NCBI GenBank assembly: GCA_963693365.1
Contig: CAVNZM010000008.1
Span: forward strand, 1,302,001 to 1,366,000
Reading direction: 5' to 3'
Origin: Amoebidium appalachense
Taxonomy: Eukaryota; Ichthyosporea
Length of the DNA stretch: 64,000 bases
Shown piece after piece: positions 52,939-64,000 of this stretch. The notes below the pieces were generated by a model. The model searched no databases. It was given only the letters and a program-made list of their open reading frames with translations, and was not told where the DNA came from. Each line of letters starts with the position of its first letter. Positions within the stretch are counted from its first letter, which is position 1. A program made the translations under genes and the position numbers.

Positions 52939-54400
52939 GAGGAGGGGGGCAGGGCAGGGGGGGAGGGGGGAGGGGAGGGAGGGGAGGGGGGGGGGGGGGG
53001 GGCATGTTAAAGGCAAGAGGATACACGACGTGGGGACGAAAGGGACGGAGGAGGGAAGGGACGGAGATGAGCCTACTGGAAATGTTGGGGTTCCAGGGGA
53101 GGAATAGATAAATTGGGGGGGGGGGGGGGAAGGGAAGGGGGGGGGCGGGGGGGCTGAAGGAGAATGTCTGGTGGTGGAGCATGGAGAGCCCCCGGGGGGG
53201 GGGGGGGCGGGGGGAGGGGGGGGGAGGGGAGGAGGGGGAGGGGGGGGGGAAGAAGGTACCTTTGGCTTTGGTACTGCCACCAGGCCCACCTCAAATACTT
53301 TCTGCACTTTTTCGTTTGCTCTAATTGCTTCCACTTGAGCATCCGTCAGAAAAACCTCCACAGAGTTAATTCCATTCAATACTCGCCCAACCTTGGGCCC
53401 AAGGGGGGTTTTGGATTGCGGAATTTGCCTTATTTGGTCAATGAGTTCAGCCAATGAGGTTGCGTTATCGCACATGACCGTGTAGGGCCGTTGTGGGGCT
53501 GTTGCGTTGACAGGGTTTCTCTGAGGATTGATGATGTAAAAGGTAAGTGGAGGGGCCAAACATGACAGAGAACGAACGTGTTAACAGACAAGAGTGTATG
53601 CGGGGAAGAGGTGGGTGCCGGATGGGTGAGAACTTATCACACATAAGGGGGTTACGGGAGGAGGCAAGAGGAACGATGGAGAGAGAAGCCTTAACTTATG
53701 TGGGTGGAATGTGTGATTAAGGGAGAGAAAAGCATGTGTGGGTCGGGGGTGAGAGATGGGGGGGACGGGTGGGGACGGGCAAGAGAGAAGAAAACGGGCT
53801 GAGGTTGTGGTTGTTTTGTTTGAGGGAGGAGGGGGGGGGGGGGGGGTTTCGGAGGGGAGGCCATGAAGTTAGTGAAAATTTTGGCGGATCAGAAGTGTCG
53901 GGTTGGGTCGGAGGGTTTCTACAAAAGCTGACCATCATGCCATCGTAAATAAACAAATACATTGTACGTTTCAAGTTAGCCGCAGTCCCGAATATATTGA
54001 GGGGGTTTTGCCCAGTAGACTTGTGCTTATATGTGCACGCGCACGTGTGTATGTGTGACGTGCAGGGGTTAAATATGCCTGTGTGTGTGCTAAGCGCAGG
54101 CGGGTGGGCAGGCATGTGTGTGTGTGTGTGTGTGTGTGTGTTGTGTGTGTGTATCTGTGTACCACTGTGCGAGAGTGTGGTCTGTGTTCATGTGCACGTA
54201 CCAGGGCCTCCATGCATGCCTCGTTGTTTAAATCTGTGCTTGTGTGGGTGTGTGGGTGTGTGCATGACGGTGCACACCTGCATGTACGGTGTTTGTAGGT
54301 GTGTGTGTGTGTGTATGTGTGTGTGTTTGTGTGTGTGTGTTTGTACGTGTGCGTGCGTGCACGTGTGTGTGTGTGTGTACGTGTGTGTGTGTGTGTGTCA

Positions 54401-54445
<45 letters not shown>

Positions 54446-54446
54446 A

Positions 54447-54535
<89 letters not shown>

Positions 54536-55047
54536 TCGAGATGTGCGCATCTGTCAGTCTGTAAAAAAGCATTTGCAGGCATGTGCGCCACCGTACCACT
54601 GTGAGCTCTTAATTTGTATACGGTGTGTGTGTGCATGCTCAGCTATGTGTGTGCGCGCACGCGGGATGTGGTTGTATGCGTGTGTACGCGGGGGCGTGTG
54701 CGGTATTTTGCGCGCGCGCATGTGTATATGTGCACGTGTCTGTGTGTAAATATGTTTGTAATTCTGTGCATGTGCGCCACCGTGCCATAGCATGATTTTT
54801 GTTTGTGTGTTGATTGTGCGCGTGCAACCTCGGTCTGAATGGTAGCGTGTGTAGGCCACGGTGATTGCGCGCTAGTGTGTGCTCTACGGTGTGCGTGATC
54901 ATAAAATGTGTCTGTGTGTATGTACTTGTGCGTTTTTGCTATAATCAGTGCAGGTGAGTGCAATGGTGTGTGTGTGTTAGTAAGCATGTGCGTGTGTGTG
55001 TGTGCATGCATGCATGCGTGAGTGGGTGCTTATGTGTGTGTCTGCAC

Positions 55048-55078
<31 letters not shown>

Positions 55079-55144
55079 TGCGTGTGTGTGCGTGTGCGTG
55101 CGTGTGTGTGCGTGTGTGTGCGTGTTTGTGCGTGTGTGTGCGTG

Positions 55145-55230
<86 letters not shown>

Positions 55231-55765
55231 GTGCGTGTACGGGTGTGCATGTGTGTGTGTGATACAGGGTGCTGTTTCAAGAAGTCTGTGTGTGCATAAC
55301 GGTGTGCGCAATGGATTAACGCAACCGAATGCGTGTTCCAATCTGCATATACACGTGTGTGTACAGAGTTACTTGTGTTGTTTTGTGTGCTGGTGTGTGG
55401 GCCAGTGTGCGTGCACCACCAGGTGTGTGTGTGCGTGTGTGTTTGTGTGCGTGTGCGTGTGTGCTGCGGCTTTGCCATGGTGTGTGTGCCTTTGTGCCTG
55501 TGTGTGTTGTGCTGGTATTTCATGTGGCTGGAACTTGCCAGTCAGTGTCTTGATCTATGTGCACGCATATCCTCATCCAGGGACTTACCGACTTTACCAG
55601 AGGCGATACCCCCGGCTCTGCAGACACAACGGCCAAATACAGCGCCAGCCATGTTGCTAGCGTCAACACCCAGTGGACACGTGGCAGTCTCCTGTGCCCA
55701 AATATGGGGCTGAGTGGTGCAGTTGCGCCGTGCATTATGAATTGACGGCGGTTGAACCACCGCAT
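47869..55765 (-). CDS. Secreted subtilisin-like serine protease (S8, proteinase K-like; 8 exons)
   Basis: Exons from the 5' end, in + coordinates: 55765-55589, 53520-53260, 52514-52349, 51769-51644, 51153-51107, 50025-49703, 48869-48768 and 48322-47869. They total 1656 nt (551 aa plus stop), in phase throughout. A signal peptide or anchor ([16 protein letters not shown]) is followed by an I9-type propeptide (about residues 60-146). The catalytic triad is visible: Asp200 (YIVDTG), His234 (VGHGTLVAG) and Ser400 (ADGTSLAAPLAAG), with oxyanion Asn331 (VAAGNQN). Residues about 435-551 form a Cys-rich tail (WCKCNGC, CCEVKL; ten Cys) with a basic RRKRRK stretch. The start could instead be the ATG at 55735. 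A TATA box was not identified, but CCAAT boxes lie upstream. Confidence 0.9.
48415..48545. repeat. Direct duplication of the catalytic-Ser exon acceptor region
   Basis: 48415-48540 repeats 48297-48415 almost exactly, except for a poly(A) versus (AAAAC)n segment. The unit includes the start of the last protease exon (AAPLAAG codons) and its CATGCAG splice acceptor. The upstream duplicate would give a frame that stops within about 12 codons, so it is a decoy acceptor. Confidence 0.85.
50192..50273. repeat. (TG)n microsatellite
   Basis: About 80 bp of alternating TG in a protease intron. Confidence 0.93.
50655..50770 (+). repeat. Dispersed repeat R2, forward copy
   Basis: TATCCCGTTTTGCTCCCGGA through CGACAGTACTCTAGCTAGGG matches the reverse complement of 36995-37112. 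It lies in a protease intron and is preceded by a T-run. Confidence 0.7.
51385..51625. repeat. Degenerate tandem repeat with CCCACGTATATCTCA core
   Basis: Five to six diverged units of about 36 bp (CACGTATATCTCATATAAAA and variants) in a protease intron. Confidence 0.65.
52657..52960. repeat. Direct tandem duplication, about 138-bp unit
   Basis: CATTTACCTAGGTTAGGGAG through GGAAGGAGGAGAGAG occurs at 52657-52765 and again at 52796-52904, each followed by a G-run. It lies in a protease intron. Confidence 0.85.
54299..54535. repeat. (TG)n microsatellite with CACAG interruptions
   Basis: About 230 bp of mostly alternating TG in the first intron of the protease gene. Confidence 0.93.
55040..55230. 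repeat. (TG)n/(TGCG)n microsatellite
   Basis: About 190 bp of alternating purine-pyrimidine sequence in the first protease intron, with potential Z-DNA. Confidence 0.92.
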
Positions 55766-55857
55766 CTTTCACACTCTACACCTCTAATATGTGTGGGGCG
55801 GAGACTTGTCTGCAGAGCCTAAAACAGCCAGCTTGCTTAGGTTGCCCACTTGCCCAG

Positions 55858-55919
55858 CCAATAAGCGACCAGCAAAGTTTAGTACACCAATCAGCATAGC
55901 CATAATTATTTTCACCAAT
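55858..55919. promoter_or_regulatory. Three regularly spaced CCAAT boxes upstream of the protease gene
   Basis: CCAAT on the + strand at 55858-55862, 55887-55891 and 55915-55919, spaced 29 and 28 bp, lies about 95-155 bp upstream of the protease start on the - strand. NF-Y sites act in either orientation. Confidence 0.5.
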
Positions 55920-56042
55920 CAGGTATTTGGAGCGATCGGTTGAGCAAATTCCGTGATCACTTCGAACGCGGGGGTGCCACGTGCACGGACAGCCATAGGC
56001 CCATTTTACCTGGGTTGAGGAGATGTGTGTGTGTGTGTGTGT

Positions 56043-56047
56043 GTGGT

Positions 56048-56090
<43 letters not shown>

Positions 56091-56120
56091 GGGGATGGGG
56101 GGGGGAGGGGGGGAGGGGGA
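56043..56120. repeat. Poly(G) tract
   Basis: A (GT)n stub leads into a G-run of more than 40 bp, then AG-rich sequence, in the protease-claudin intergenic region. Confidence 0.93.
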
Positions 56121-56663
56121 GCGGGTAGCGGGGAGGAGGGGGGTGAATGTGAGCGTATGGCACTCGATGGGAATGAGTCTGCGTGTGACGGTGCGTGCAC
56201 GTGCCCGGGACGGTACACAATTTTTAACAAACCTAGGTATGTGCGCCTACCGCCGGGCTGTTCCTGTACCTGTCAAGGTGTAGCCTCTGCCAGCTAGCAT
56301 GATGATGACTGCGCATGCATGTGCGTGCGCGTCTGCAGGTTCAGCTTACAGTGTACTGAGTAAGAAGGCTAGTCGGCCGCCGTAGTACCCCTGCACTAGT
56401 AGTACGTATTGAATCTGCATTAGACTACCACATTGCTCGATAAACTTTATTGGGCACAACTTTTAAATTTTTAAAGGCACCCTTGAGAATACCCACTACT
56501 AGCCTTTATGAGACATCTTTTGCCCATGTGAGTGTTACACCTGTACCGGGTGACCATTGTCGCCAACTGCTGTGCCTGCATGCAGCGCCGAACGCAACGG
56601 GTAGGAACCAATCATCGAAGGCCAGCAATTATTGGCTAGCTACGCACCGGCTATTTGCAGGTG

Positions 56664-56776
56664 TGATGCTGATGGTCTCGAGCGGGATCATCGGCATGAC
56701 CGTACACGCAGTCACCGGTACCCACGGCCTGAAAGTATCGGTAAACTCTCTTCAGCTTAGTAGAAATAAGAATTAG
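56664..56776 (+). other. Possible terminal exon of an unidentified gene
   Basis: After an acceptor-like TATTTGCAG the sequence reads as an open frame with codon-like GC bias (VMLMVSSGIIGMTVHAVTG) to a stop at 56774-56776. The segment is hydrophobic and could be a membrane helix. I see no matching upstream exon and no recognised family. Confidence 0.2.
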
Positions 56777-56779
56777 CCC

Positions 56780-57603
56780 AAATATTAATGACAACTCGCC
56801 AAATTTATTACATTAGAGCCTTAAATTTGACAAGATATTTTATGTGAAAGCTACAAACCAACGAACCATCAAAGCTCAGCGTGCAGAAGCAGAAAGCACT
56901 GTATAGCGGCACACTAAGTCAACAACAGTTTAGCTGCATTCGATTAGAAATATTTAAGAATGTTAAACATTTTAAATAATTTAATTATTATGCCGCCGCA
57001 AAAGTGACCCCTGGAGCCTTGAAACAAGAGGATGATGGCCTTTTTGCCACTCAGAACTGAGGAGGGAAGGAGGTGACACACCTGTGTAGCAAGAACAAGT
57101 TTTTCCAGTGACTAAAACAAGCTACTAAAAACACCTAGCTAATTAGCTATGCATATAATTTTCAGTTATTTAGGCACGCATATTGCATCGTGAGTTACAT
57201 CCTAAAGCACAGCACCAACCATCTCGACAAAGCACTCATTTTAGCTACAGCATCTTGTTGGAACAACATCTAGCAAGTGACCAACTCAAGTTTCGGATAA
57301 TCAGTTGTAGCAGCGTTCTTTTATCGTTTATTAGAACGTAAACGCGGATTCAACGTTCAAAGCTGGGTGATTAGACGCGAATCTTACAACGGTGTTTGCA
57401 CGGTGTTCCAACAAGCCCACAACCACGAAAGCTTTCTGCGCCGACCTAAGTTACGGATCAGTTCCAAGTGCGAACGAAAACAGCCTTACCAAGGCTTTAT
57501 TGAAATTCTTCCTTCTTGCATTTATAGGCCGAGTAAACCACTGAGTGAGTGGGAAACAACATCATAACCCTTTTTTCCTGACCCGTTTTGGCTCGTTAAC
57601 AAA
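56780..57603. other. AT-rich upstream region of the claudin-like gene
   Basis: This is complex sequence without microsatellites. A TATA-like TTTATAG at 57520-57526 lies about 80 bp upstream of the start codon at 57604. Confidence 0.35.
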
Positions 57604-58401
57604 ATGGGTTTCGAGCTCTCAGATGGGAAGAAAGTGGCCCTGCTCAAAATAGCAGCAGCAAATTTAGCTATTGTGTCCGTAGCGATTACCATCGCGTCTC
57701 TTCTTCTTCCCAACTGGCTGCACAGCGACAGCCCAGTGGGTTCAGATCCAAAGATCGTCTACCACAACGAGTGGGGTGTTCTCTTGTCTGTGCGTTTCCA
57801 GAACACGAGTCTGCTCAACAACATAACGGTGGACCAGAACGGTGGCTATGGCAGTGGGTTTGCTGATTTCCCTTCGCCATTTTGGGCTGCCACCGGCTGT
57901 CTGCAGTGCAGTTCTGCAGCTTTCATGTTTTTTAGCCTCATCGCCATCTTTATCTCTCAGTAAGTGATTCCCATGTGGATATCCCTATTGTGTTTCAGGA
58001 TGGAGGTTGTGTTTTGGGTGTATGAGGCAAAGTTTCACTTACAGTTTGTGGTAGTTATCATGCCTGTGTATTATACAAATTCTCTCCTCGTTCTTATTTC
58101 TACAGGCGCTGTGCCCACGCCTTCAACTGGGTTTGTGCACGTGTGACCGCAGTGCCACTTTTCCAACTGTGTCCCCATTTGCCAATTTGCGCCTTAATGA
58201 ATCCACGGGCTTATGTGATAATAATTATCAGTTTAGTGTTATCATTGGGTTACTGTGAAAGTAATTTTTGGAAGGTAGGCGCACATATGCACGGCTGTAG
58301 GTTGAGGTATTTGTGTGTAAACAATCTGCCACTTCTGATAAGTTTGAAAGTGCTGGGAATGTTACAGTACGAAAGGATATTAGGGGGGAGGAGGAGGGGG
58401 T

Positions 58402-58432
<31 letters not shown>

Positions 58433-59144
58433 GGGAGGGGGGGACAGAGGGAGGAGCGAAGGCAGGGAGGAAGGGATGAGGGGAATCGAATACATCGAAT
58501 GAGATGAAGGGAGTGGGGTGGGATGGATGGGTGTTGCACTTGAAAGCTTTGCAAGCAAGAAGTTAAAATGCCCTACAGACACAACGTATGGGATACTGAA
58601 TGTGCGAGAGGGGGAGGGGGGGAGGGTTAAAGTCACGAACTTGAAGGTGAAGAGGGAGCTGAAGAGATTGGTGGGAAGATCAGAACGAGACAAGGAGGAG
58701 GATGGGGGCCAATGCTGAGACAACATGACCGCATAACTTTTTATCCCCTTTTTAGGCATTGCGCCGCTTATTAACCACCACACCTTCCACAGCTTCAAGA
58801 AGCCCGTTGTGTTCCAGGCACACGTGTTCACCATCGGGGGCCTACTGACGGGGGTGGCGGCTGTGGTGCTGTTTGCTGCCGGGCTGGACGGCACATACAC
58901 AGCCGTTGGCTCCCAGCCCATCCCGGGCCAGAACAAAACACAAGAGGTGATGGTGCCTATGGTGGTGTGTGTGGACGGCAAGAAATTCAATATGGGCGGG
59001 TGCAGTATTGGCCTAGGCTACATACTGGCAATAGTGGGTGTGGGGTGTATCCTAATGGCTGTGCCTGCCTTGGCTGGGGCTAGTGCGATTGAGAAAGGGG
59101 AGGAAAGTAGTAAGGACAGGAGCAAGTACCGCGGGTATGCGTGA
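57604..59144 (+). CDS. Claudin-like four-transmembrane protein (3 exons)
   Basis: Exons 57604-57959, 58106-58140 and 58756-59144 total 780 nt (259 aa plus stop) with consistent phases (donors GTAAGT and GTGTGA). There are four hydrophobic segments at about residues 17-38, 103-118, 152-173 and 217-238, with short cytoplasmic ends. The first extracellular loop follows an NW at the end of TM1 and has HNEWGVL in the place of the claudin/PMP22 W-GLW signature; the flanking Cys pair is not evident. N67, N73 and N190 are potential glycosylation sites on the extracellular side, and C202 and C213 lie in loop 2. Topology and the TM1-W signature fit the claudin/PMP22/EMP superfamily, but similarity is distant. 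A role in adhesion or membrane organisation would be inference. The middle exon is only 35 nt. ATTAAA overlaps the end of the gene (about 59146-59151). Confidence 0.78.
58401..58432. repeat. Poly(G) tract in claudin-like intron 2
   Basis: A G-run of about 30 bp is followed by AG-rich sequence and lies between 58141 and 58755. Confidence 0.9.
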
Positions 59145-59507
59145 ATTAAATTGGTGATAACTTAGTAAATGATGATTTGGTTAGATTATGTTTCTGCAGC
59201 CCATCACAGTATGTTTTGATTGCCTGCGGCACGCTGTTATTGATCAGACAAAGTTTAGTTGACAATATTTTTTTTTGGAGGCCAATGATCCCCATATACG
59301 GGTTGCTTCTTGCCCGAATATTGGAATGTGACTATGTTTTTTTTGCACGTCAAACGCTTGAACCACACAGGTTATGTGGTCAATATTATCGATATCCGTG
59401 TCTAAAAATTGACGAAAACAATTATGGCAACGTTCAAACCATGCATAATGCTTCCTTTTCAGGCTAAGAAAAATTCTCCACGCCGTACCCGGACACCCCC
59501 CTGGGTA
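59145..59507. other. 3' flank of the claudin-like gene
   Basis: AT-balanced sequence with no recognised gene. Short frames here lack any familiar motif. Confidence 0.35.
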
Positions 59508-59880
59508 GCGACGGGGGAGCTTCCTAGAAGCCCCGTCTCCTAAGTTCCTAGCTATATTTTTCTTGCTTTTGCTTACTGCTGCAACTTTAGCCCCCGGCCT
59601 TTCCCACTGCCCTTGCCTGCATAAGCAACCCTGCTCGTCTCTGATCAAGACGGGTGACCTACCCATGTTCAAGTGAAACAGTATCTGAGTTGGGTTTCGT
59701 TAACGAGGTGAATAGGTCGAAACTCGGGTACTGTGGATGACGTGGGCCCCCCCTGAGGATGGGCTCTGCTTATTATGCATACTTTATGTATGGCTTGCAT
59801 TCTGCTTCGTGTTATCCGTTTGTTCTTGTGTACTTCGTACTTTTTGACACATTCAACCCCCCCCCCCCCCCCCCCTCCCT
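59508..59880 (+). repeat. Dispersed repeat R1, near-complete copy ending in poly(C)
   Basis: From CGACGGGGGAGCTTCCTAG to TTGACACATTCAACCCCC, about 95% identical by eye to 11171-11536, and again followed immediately by a long C/T-rich run (59859-59940). Confidence 0.87.
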
Positions 59881-59940
59881 CCCCCCCTCCCCCCCCCCCC
59901 CCTTCTCTCTCTCTCTCTCCCCCCCCCCCCCCCCTTCCCC

Positions 59941-61289
59941 CCGTTTTTCCTTACCCGGCGGCCGTGCCCGAACCCGTGACTCGTGATGGTGAACTCTGTG
60001 TATACAAATGCTTTGTGTTCGAAGCAATTTGTTCTTTGGGTGCTCAGTACATAATCGTACATAAAATACAACATATGCATGCACACCACCACCGGGTGAC
60101 CGGTGCCACCACCACCAGCAGCTACGTAGAGCAGCAGCCATTTCAAAGCTTTCTTGGCACAGAGTTCTTCAAGGTCATTACACTATTGGTTTTTGCCGTG
60201 CATACCCCACAAACCCCCCCCCCCCCCCCCCCCCCCTCCCCCACCTCCCCGTCGGCGCGTGTCTTGACCCGTACCTCCCTCCCTGCGCACTCACCCATAT
60301 ACCTCTAAGGGTGTGCATGAATTATTGTTTTGTCTCTCGCATACAGCCCTCCCACTGCACTTTTGTCCGTTGTATGTTTTTGCCAGGCTATCGGTGCCAC
60401 CATGCAACCTACAGAAAAGAAGGGCAACGGTTGGCCATGGCAGCAATGGCAATCATGGCGATGGCAATCATCGGCGAGTGCCGTGCAAGAAAAACAAATG
60501 CATGTTGACAAATGGCTTTGCATTTGCCCCATACAACCACAGCACTCTACTATGCATAGGGCTTTAGCAGCCCGTTGCAGTCAGAGCGTGCCACGTGCTC
60601 ATGGCGTCTCCCAAGAAACATAAGAATGAATTTGCCTGTCGGATCAACTCGGGCAAACCGTACCTATGACGTCACAGAAGCCATGACGTCACGTTTGCGC
60701 AATCAACCCTTCAAATGAGATGGCCGGCGCACTGTACACTCTCAGTTGATCAGTCGTGTGCACGGTGAACTTATGTTCAGTCAATCCATGGCATGGGGCA
60801 AGGTGCACTAGTAGTTAGTTGTAGATTAGTCACGAAACTCAGCGTGCAACCAGCAATAACAGGAAAGGGGCTTACGCACTTGCGTAGCGAGGCAAGTGAG
60901 ACTTGGAGTGTTAAGACTTGAGCTGAGCACCCCTATTTGTGTTTGTCAAGTTGCCGCTCACACCACAACCCCCTCCCCCCTCCCCCCTCCCCCCTCCCCC
61001 CTCCCCCCTCCCCCTCCCCCTCCCCCTCCCCCCTCTCCCCCCCCCCCCCCCCCACCTTTGTTCCGTGGTCACCCCTTCATCAAGAATCTTTATAGGACTG
61101 ACAACTGTGAAGCAACATGGACACAGCTTCATAAACAGGGGCCTACTTCTTCCCCTCCCTTTCTCTGCTTCACCATCTCCCCTGTCGCGCACACACACAA
61201 CATCTCTCCGTGTGTTTCCTTCTCTTTCCACCTCTCCCCTCCCTCCTCTCACTCACTCTCACTCACTCACTCACACACACACACACACA

Positions 61290-61369
<80 letters not shown>

Positions 61370-62316
61370 CTCTCCCTCTTCTCCCCACCCCTCCCCCCCA
61401 TGCCCCCTCCCCTCTTTCCCCGCCCCCGTCTCACAGTCTAGAACATCTTATTTCTTTCTATGCAGAGGCATCAAACTGGATCTCTGTTCCTTCTCCTGCC
61501 TTTCTCTCTCTCTCGCTATCTCACGCATAATCCCCCCCCCCCCCCCCCCCCCCCCCCTGTCTCCCCCCCCCTCCCCTCCTCCCCCCCCCCCAAAAAAAAA
61601 ACCAAAAAAAAAAACTCAACTGAAAAAAAAAAAACTCAACGTTGCCCCGTCCCAGTCCTCCACATCCCCTACATTCGTCCTCTCCGTGCAACTCTTTTAA
61701 CTTTTTTCCAATCTGTCCCCTCCTTTTTCCTCGCACACAGTCCCCATTCAACTCCGCTCTCCTTACAACCTCTTTGCTTTTCCTTCTTTGCTCCTGGCTC
61801 CTCACCTTCCACTGTAAACACAGCCAAAATTTTGCCAGACTGGTTTGATTCATCAGTGTGAGACTTCTTGAACGAGAGATGGGATCAGCGGGCCAATGTT
61901 GCATTTTACCCCGTTCTCCCTTTCGAGGCTTTGACTCAGATAGCTGGCCACAGACGCTTTGCTCTGGCACCTAGACGCTGGGTATGCAATACTCGCATAG
62001 CTAGAAAGTATGTGTGTGCACACGGAACTGGGGCACAGATGTACACAGAAACACATTTCATAAACACACGTGCACGCCCAGGCATGCATGTTCGCCCACA
62101 GGCACAAGCTCTTGCACTCCCCTTACTAACGCACACACGCACACACAAACACACACACACACACTCACACACACACACACACGCGCGCGCATACACACAC
62201 ACACACTCTCTCTCTCTTCCCCCCCCCACCTCCCCCTCTCTCTCTTACACACACAAAACCGAGACACAGAGACACAACACCCCTACTACCCCCCCCCTTC
62301 CCCCTCCCCCCCCCCC

Positions 62317-62351
<35 letters not shown>

Positions 62352-62408
62352 ACACACACACACATACACTGATCTCACCCACCCATGTTCCACACAGCCC
62401 ATGTCCAA
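59941..62408. other. Region upstream of CSTF1 with C-runs and CT repeats
   Basis: C-rich tracts lie at 60217-60240, 60968-61055, 61531-61590 and 62290-62350. (CT)n is at 61291-61366. A repetitive stretch rich in GGCAATGG/GGCAATCATGG lies at 60424-60475. No coding exon was identified, and 5' untranslated exons of CSTF1 may be present. Confidence 0.4.
61256..61378. repeat. (CA)n then (CT)n microsatellite
   Basis: A short CTCA/CA block runs into about 75 bp of pure (CT)n. Confidence 0.93.
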
Positions 62409-62581
62409 ATGGCGTTCCAAGTCACCCGTGACCGTGAGGAGCTCTATCGTCTGATAGTTGGCCAGTTAAGGTTTGATGGTCTGGAGGCGGTGGCTGGGGC
62501 GCTAGCAAAGGCCATCCACCCAAACTTTAGCGCTGTGCCGTCACCAAGGTTGGCTGCTTTGATACAGCAGGCACTACTAAG
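62409..62581 (+). CDS. CSTF1: CstF-50 / CSTF1 N-terminal exon (partial)
   Basis: CstF-50 is the WD40 subunit of the cleavage stimulation factor that acts in mRNA 3'-end processing. The exon encodes 57 residues plus two bases. DREELYRLIVGQLRFDG aligns with the human N-terminal homodimerisation domain (DRQQLYKLIISQLLYDG), and the following IHPNFSAVPSPRLAALIQ aligns with IKPQSVCAPSEQLLHLIK. The ATG at 62409 has A at -3 and G at +4, and gives nine residues before DREEL, close to the human length. The donor is AAG|GTGGGT at 62582. The WD40 exons lie to the right of the window. An upstream in-frame ATG at 62385 is less likely because a CACACAG acceptor-like site lies between (62392-62398). Confidence 0.85.
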
Positions 62582-62664
62582 GTGGGTGCGTGGGGAAGGG
62601 GGGAAGGGGGGGAGGGGGGTGGAGGGTGTGGAGGGGGGAGGGGGGGGGGGGGAGGGGGGGGGGG

Positions 62665-62695
<31 letters not shown>

Positions 62696-63928
62696 AGGAG
62701 GGAGGGGGGAATGGTGGTTGGGGTGGATAATAGTTGGGGTTGGATGGGGAGCTGGGGGTAAGATGAGGTGGTGTGTGTGTGTTTGGTGTTGATGTTTGAG
62801 GTGTGGGTGGGGAGAGAGGGGGGGGGAGGGGGGGAGGAAAGGAGGGGAAGAGGGGAATAGAGCGGGGTGTGGGGATTGGGGTAGGGTGGTTGTCTTTTTT
62901 CTTATGTTCTGAATTTTTATTTGTTGTTAGGGATGGGGGGTGTTGTGAGGGGGGAGGGGAGGGAGGGGAGGAGGGAGGAGGAGGAGAGAAGGGATGATAG
63001 ATCTAGAGGTACTGTAGGGGATTTGCATGCAATGATGCGGTATTTGCCTCATAGCCTCGTGTTTCTTCAACCCATTTGCCCCTTAGTCGTTACTAATCAT
63101 GCTTATTGAGGATTGCCTGTGTTTTCCTTTCTCTCTTCTTTTTTTGGGCGCAGGTTTTTCTTTCTTCTTCGTTTCTTTCCTTCGATCTTTCTTCTTCTTC
63201 TATTCATAAACATCGTTGTCTTCTTCTTTTTCTTTTTCTATCCCTCTCTCTATCCTCTTTCTTTAATGTGTGTGTGTGTGTGTGTGTGTGTGGTGGGGAG
63301 GTGGGGGAAGGGGGGGGGGGGGGGGGGGGGGGGGGTGTCTGTGTGTGTGGAGGGGGAAGGGGAGGGGGGGGAGAGTTGGCCGTAAGCTCGTTCTTTCTTT
63401 TTCCGGCTTGGAGTAGCAAAGGAGCATCCACAAGAATAATGTGTAGTTTACTGAAGGAAAACAAGTGTGGGTTTGTAGGCCATAGAGATTGGGATACGGT
63501 GGGGGTTACAATCAGAGAGGGGGGGGGGGGGGGGGTTGAGAGGTCTGAGTGTGGGCATGCTGAGGTGAATGGTGTATTGGGGGGGAGACAGGGGGGACGA
63601 TGGAGGGGCAACAGGGAGGGGGGGGGGGGGGGGGGGGGGATGGGCAGGGAGGGAGACGGGGGGTGGGTATAGGGGTGCATGTATGGGTGACTCGTACATC
63701 GGTGGGGTTTTTTATGTGTTTTTGCTTTGGGGGTTTTTACTGTATTTGCTCCATGTTTCCCACCTTCTAATGTGTCCCCCCCCCCCCCCCCCCCCCCCCC
63801 CAAACACACACACACACACACCTTCCCTCCCCTGAGAATGGGCTCTTCCTATGATGCATACGTATGCTCTTTTCTGCACATATCCACTTTGTCATTGCAG
63901 TTATGAACGTGTGCATGTAAGCCATCTT

Positions 63929-63960
<32 letters not shown>

Positions 63961-64000
63961 ACCCTTTTTTTTCTCCCCCCCCCCCCCCCCCCCCCCCCCC
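62582..64000 (+). other. CSTF1 intron 1 (continues beyond window)
   Basis: G-rich tracts at 62595-62710 and 62805-62870, a T-rich stretch with TTCTTCTTC repeats at 63130-63260, G-runs at 63312-63335 and 63618-63640, and C-runs at 63776-63800, 63931-63960 and 63975-64000. No second coding exon was recognised. Confidence 0.55.
63830..63878 (+). repeat. Dispersed repeat R1, short fragment
   Basis: CCTGAGAATGGGCTCTTCCT and the following bases match the centre of the R1 copies (CCTGAGGATGGGCTCTGCTT). Confidence 0.6.

Noticed and set aside
59177-59467. 96-aa frame downstream of the claudin-like gene
   Set aside because: No recognised motif, ordinary AT-balanced composition and no promoter; treated as chance.

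Overview
This window is nuclear DNA from a eukaryote. Genes are split by GT-AG introns of about 80 bp to 4.5 kb, core promoters have TATA boxes, and the non-coding DNA is saturated with microsatellites ((CA)n, (GA)n) and homopolymeric G or C runs often 20-60 bp long. One intron looks like a minor-spliceosome (U12) AT-AC intron. I cannot name the organism. VAC14, CstF-50, a claudin-like tetraspan protein, a bacterial-style Popeye-like protein and a proteinase K-type protease fit a protist or an early-branching opisthokont relative. That placement is inference.

Layout: (1) 639-18069, + strand: most of a VAC14 homologue in about 20 exons, lacking only the N-terminal exons left of the window. Its introns hold a 447-bp foldback palindrome, a hexamer-based VNTR, an 85-bp satellite of about 42 copies and a 32-bp CA-rich array. 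(2) 28100-19236, - strand, convergent with VAC14: a ten-exon gene for a Popeye-like membrane protein with a cyclic-nucleotide-binding fold. (3) 28985-44874: four copies of a single-exon gene for a secreted Thr/Val-rich protein (two intact, two frameshifted), all with the same short promoter. Among them lies a gene for a secreted protein with four CX3C motifs (34977-35453). (4) 55765-47869, - strand: an eight-exon subtilisin-like protease with signal peptide, I9 propeptide, full catalytic triad and Cys-rich tail. (5) 57604-59144, +: a three-exon claudin-like four-TM protein. (6) 62409 onward, +: the first coding exon of CSTF1 (CstF-50), whose remainder lies beyond the window.

The genes do not form a pathway. 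The most interesting signals are in gene architecture and repeats: the U12-type intron, a 17-nt microexon, splice sites built directly from (CA)n and (TG)n tracts, a dispersed repeat whose copies abut poly(C), the promoter-bearing secreted family, and a higher-order satellite. All exon models were made by eye from reading-frame continuity, splice dinucleotides and remembered family sequences; no search or transcript data were available.
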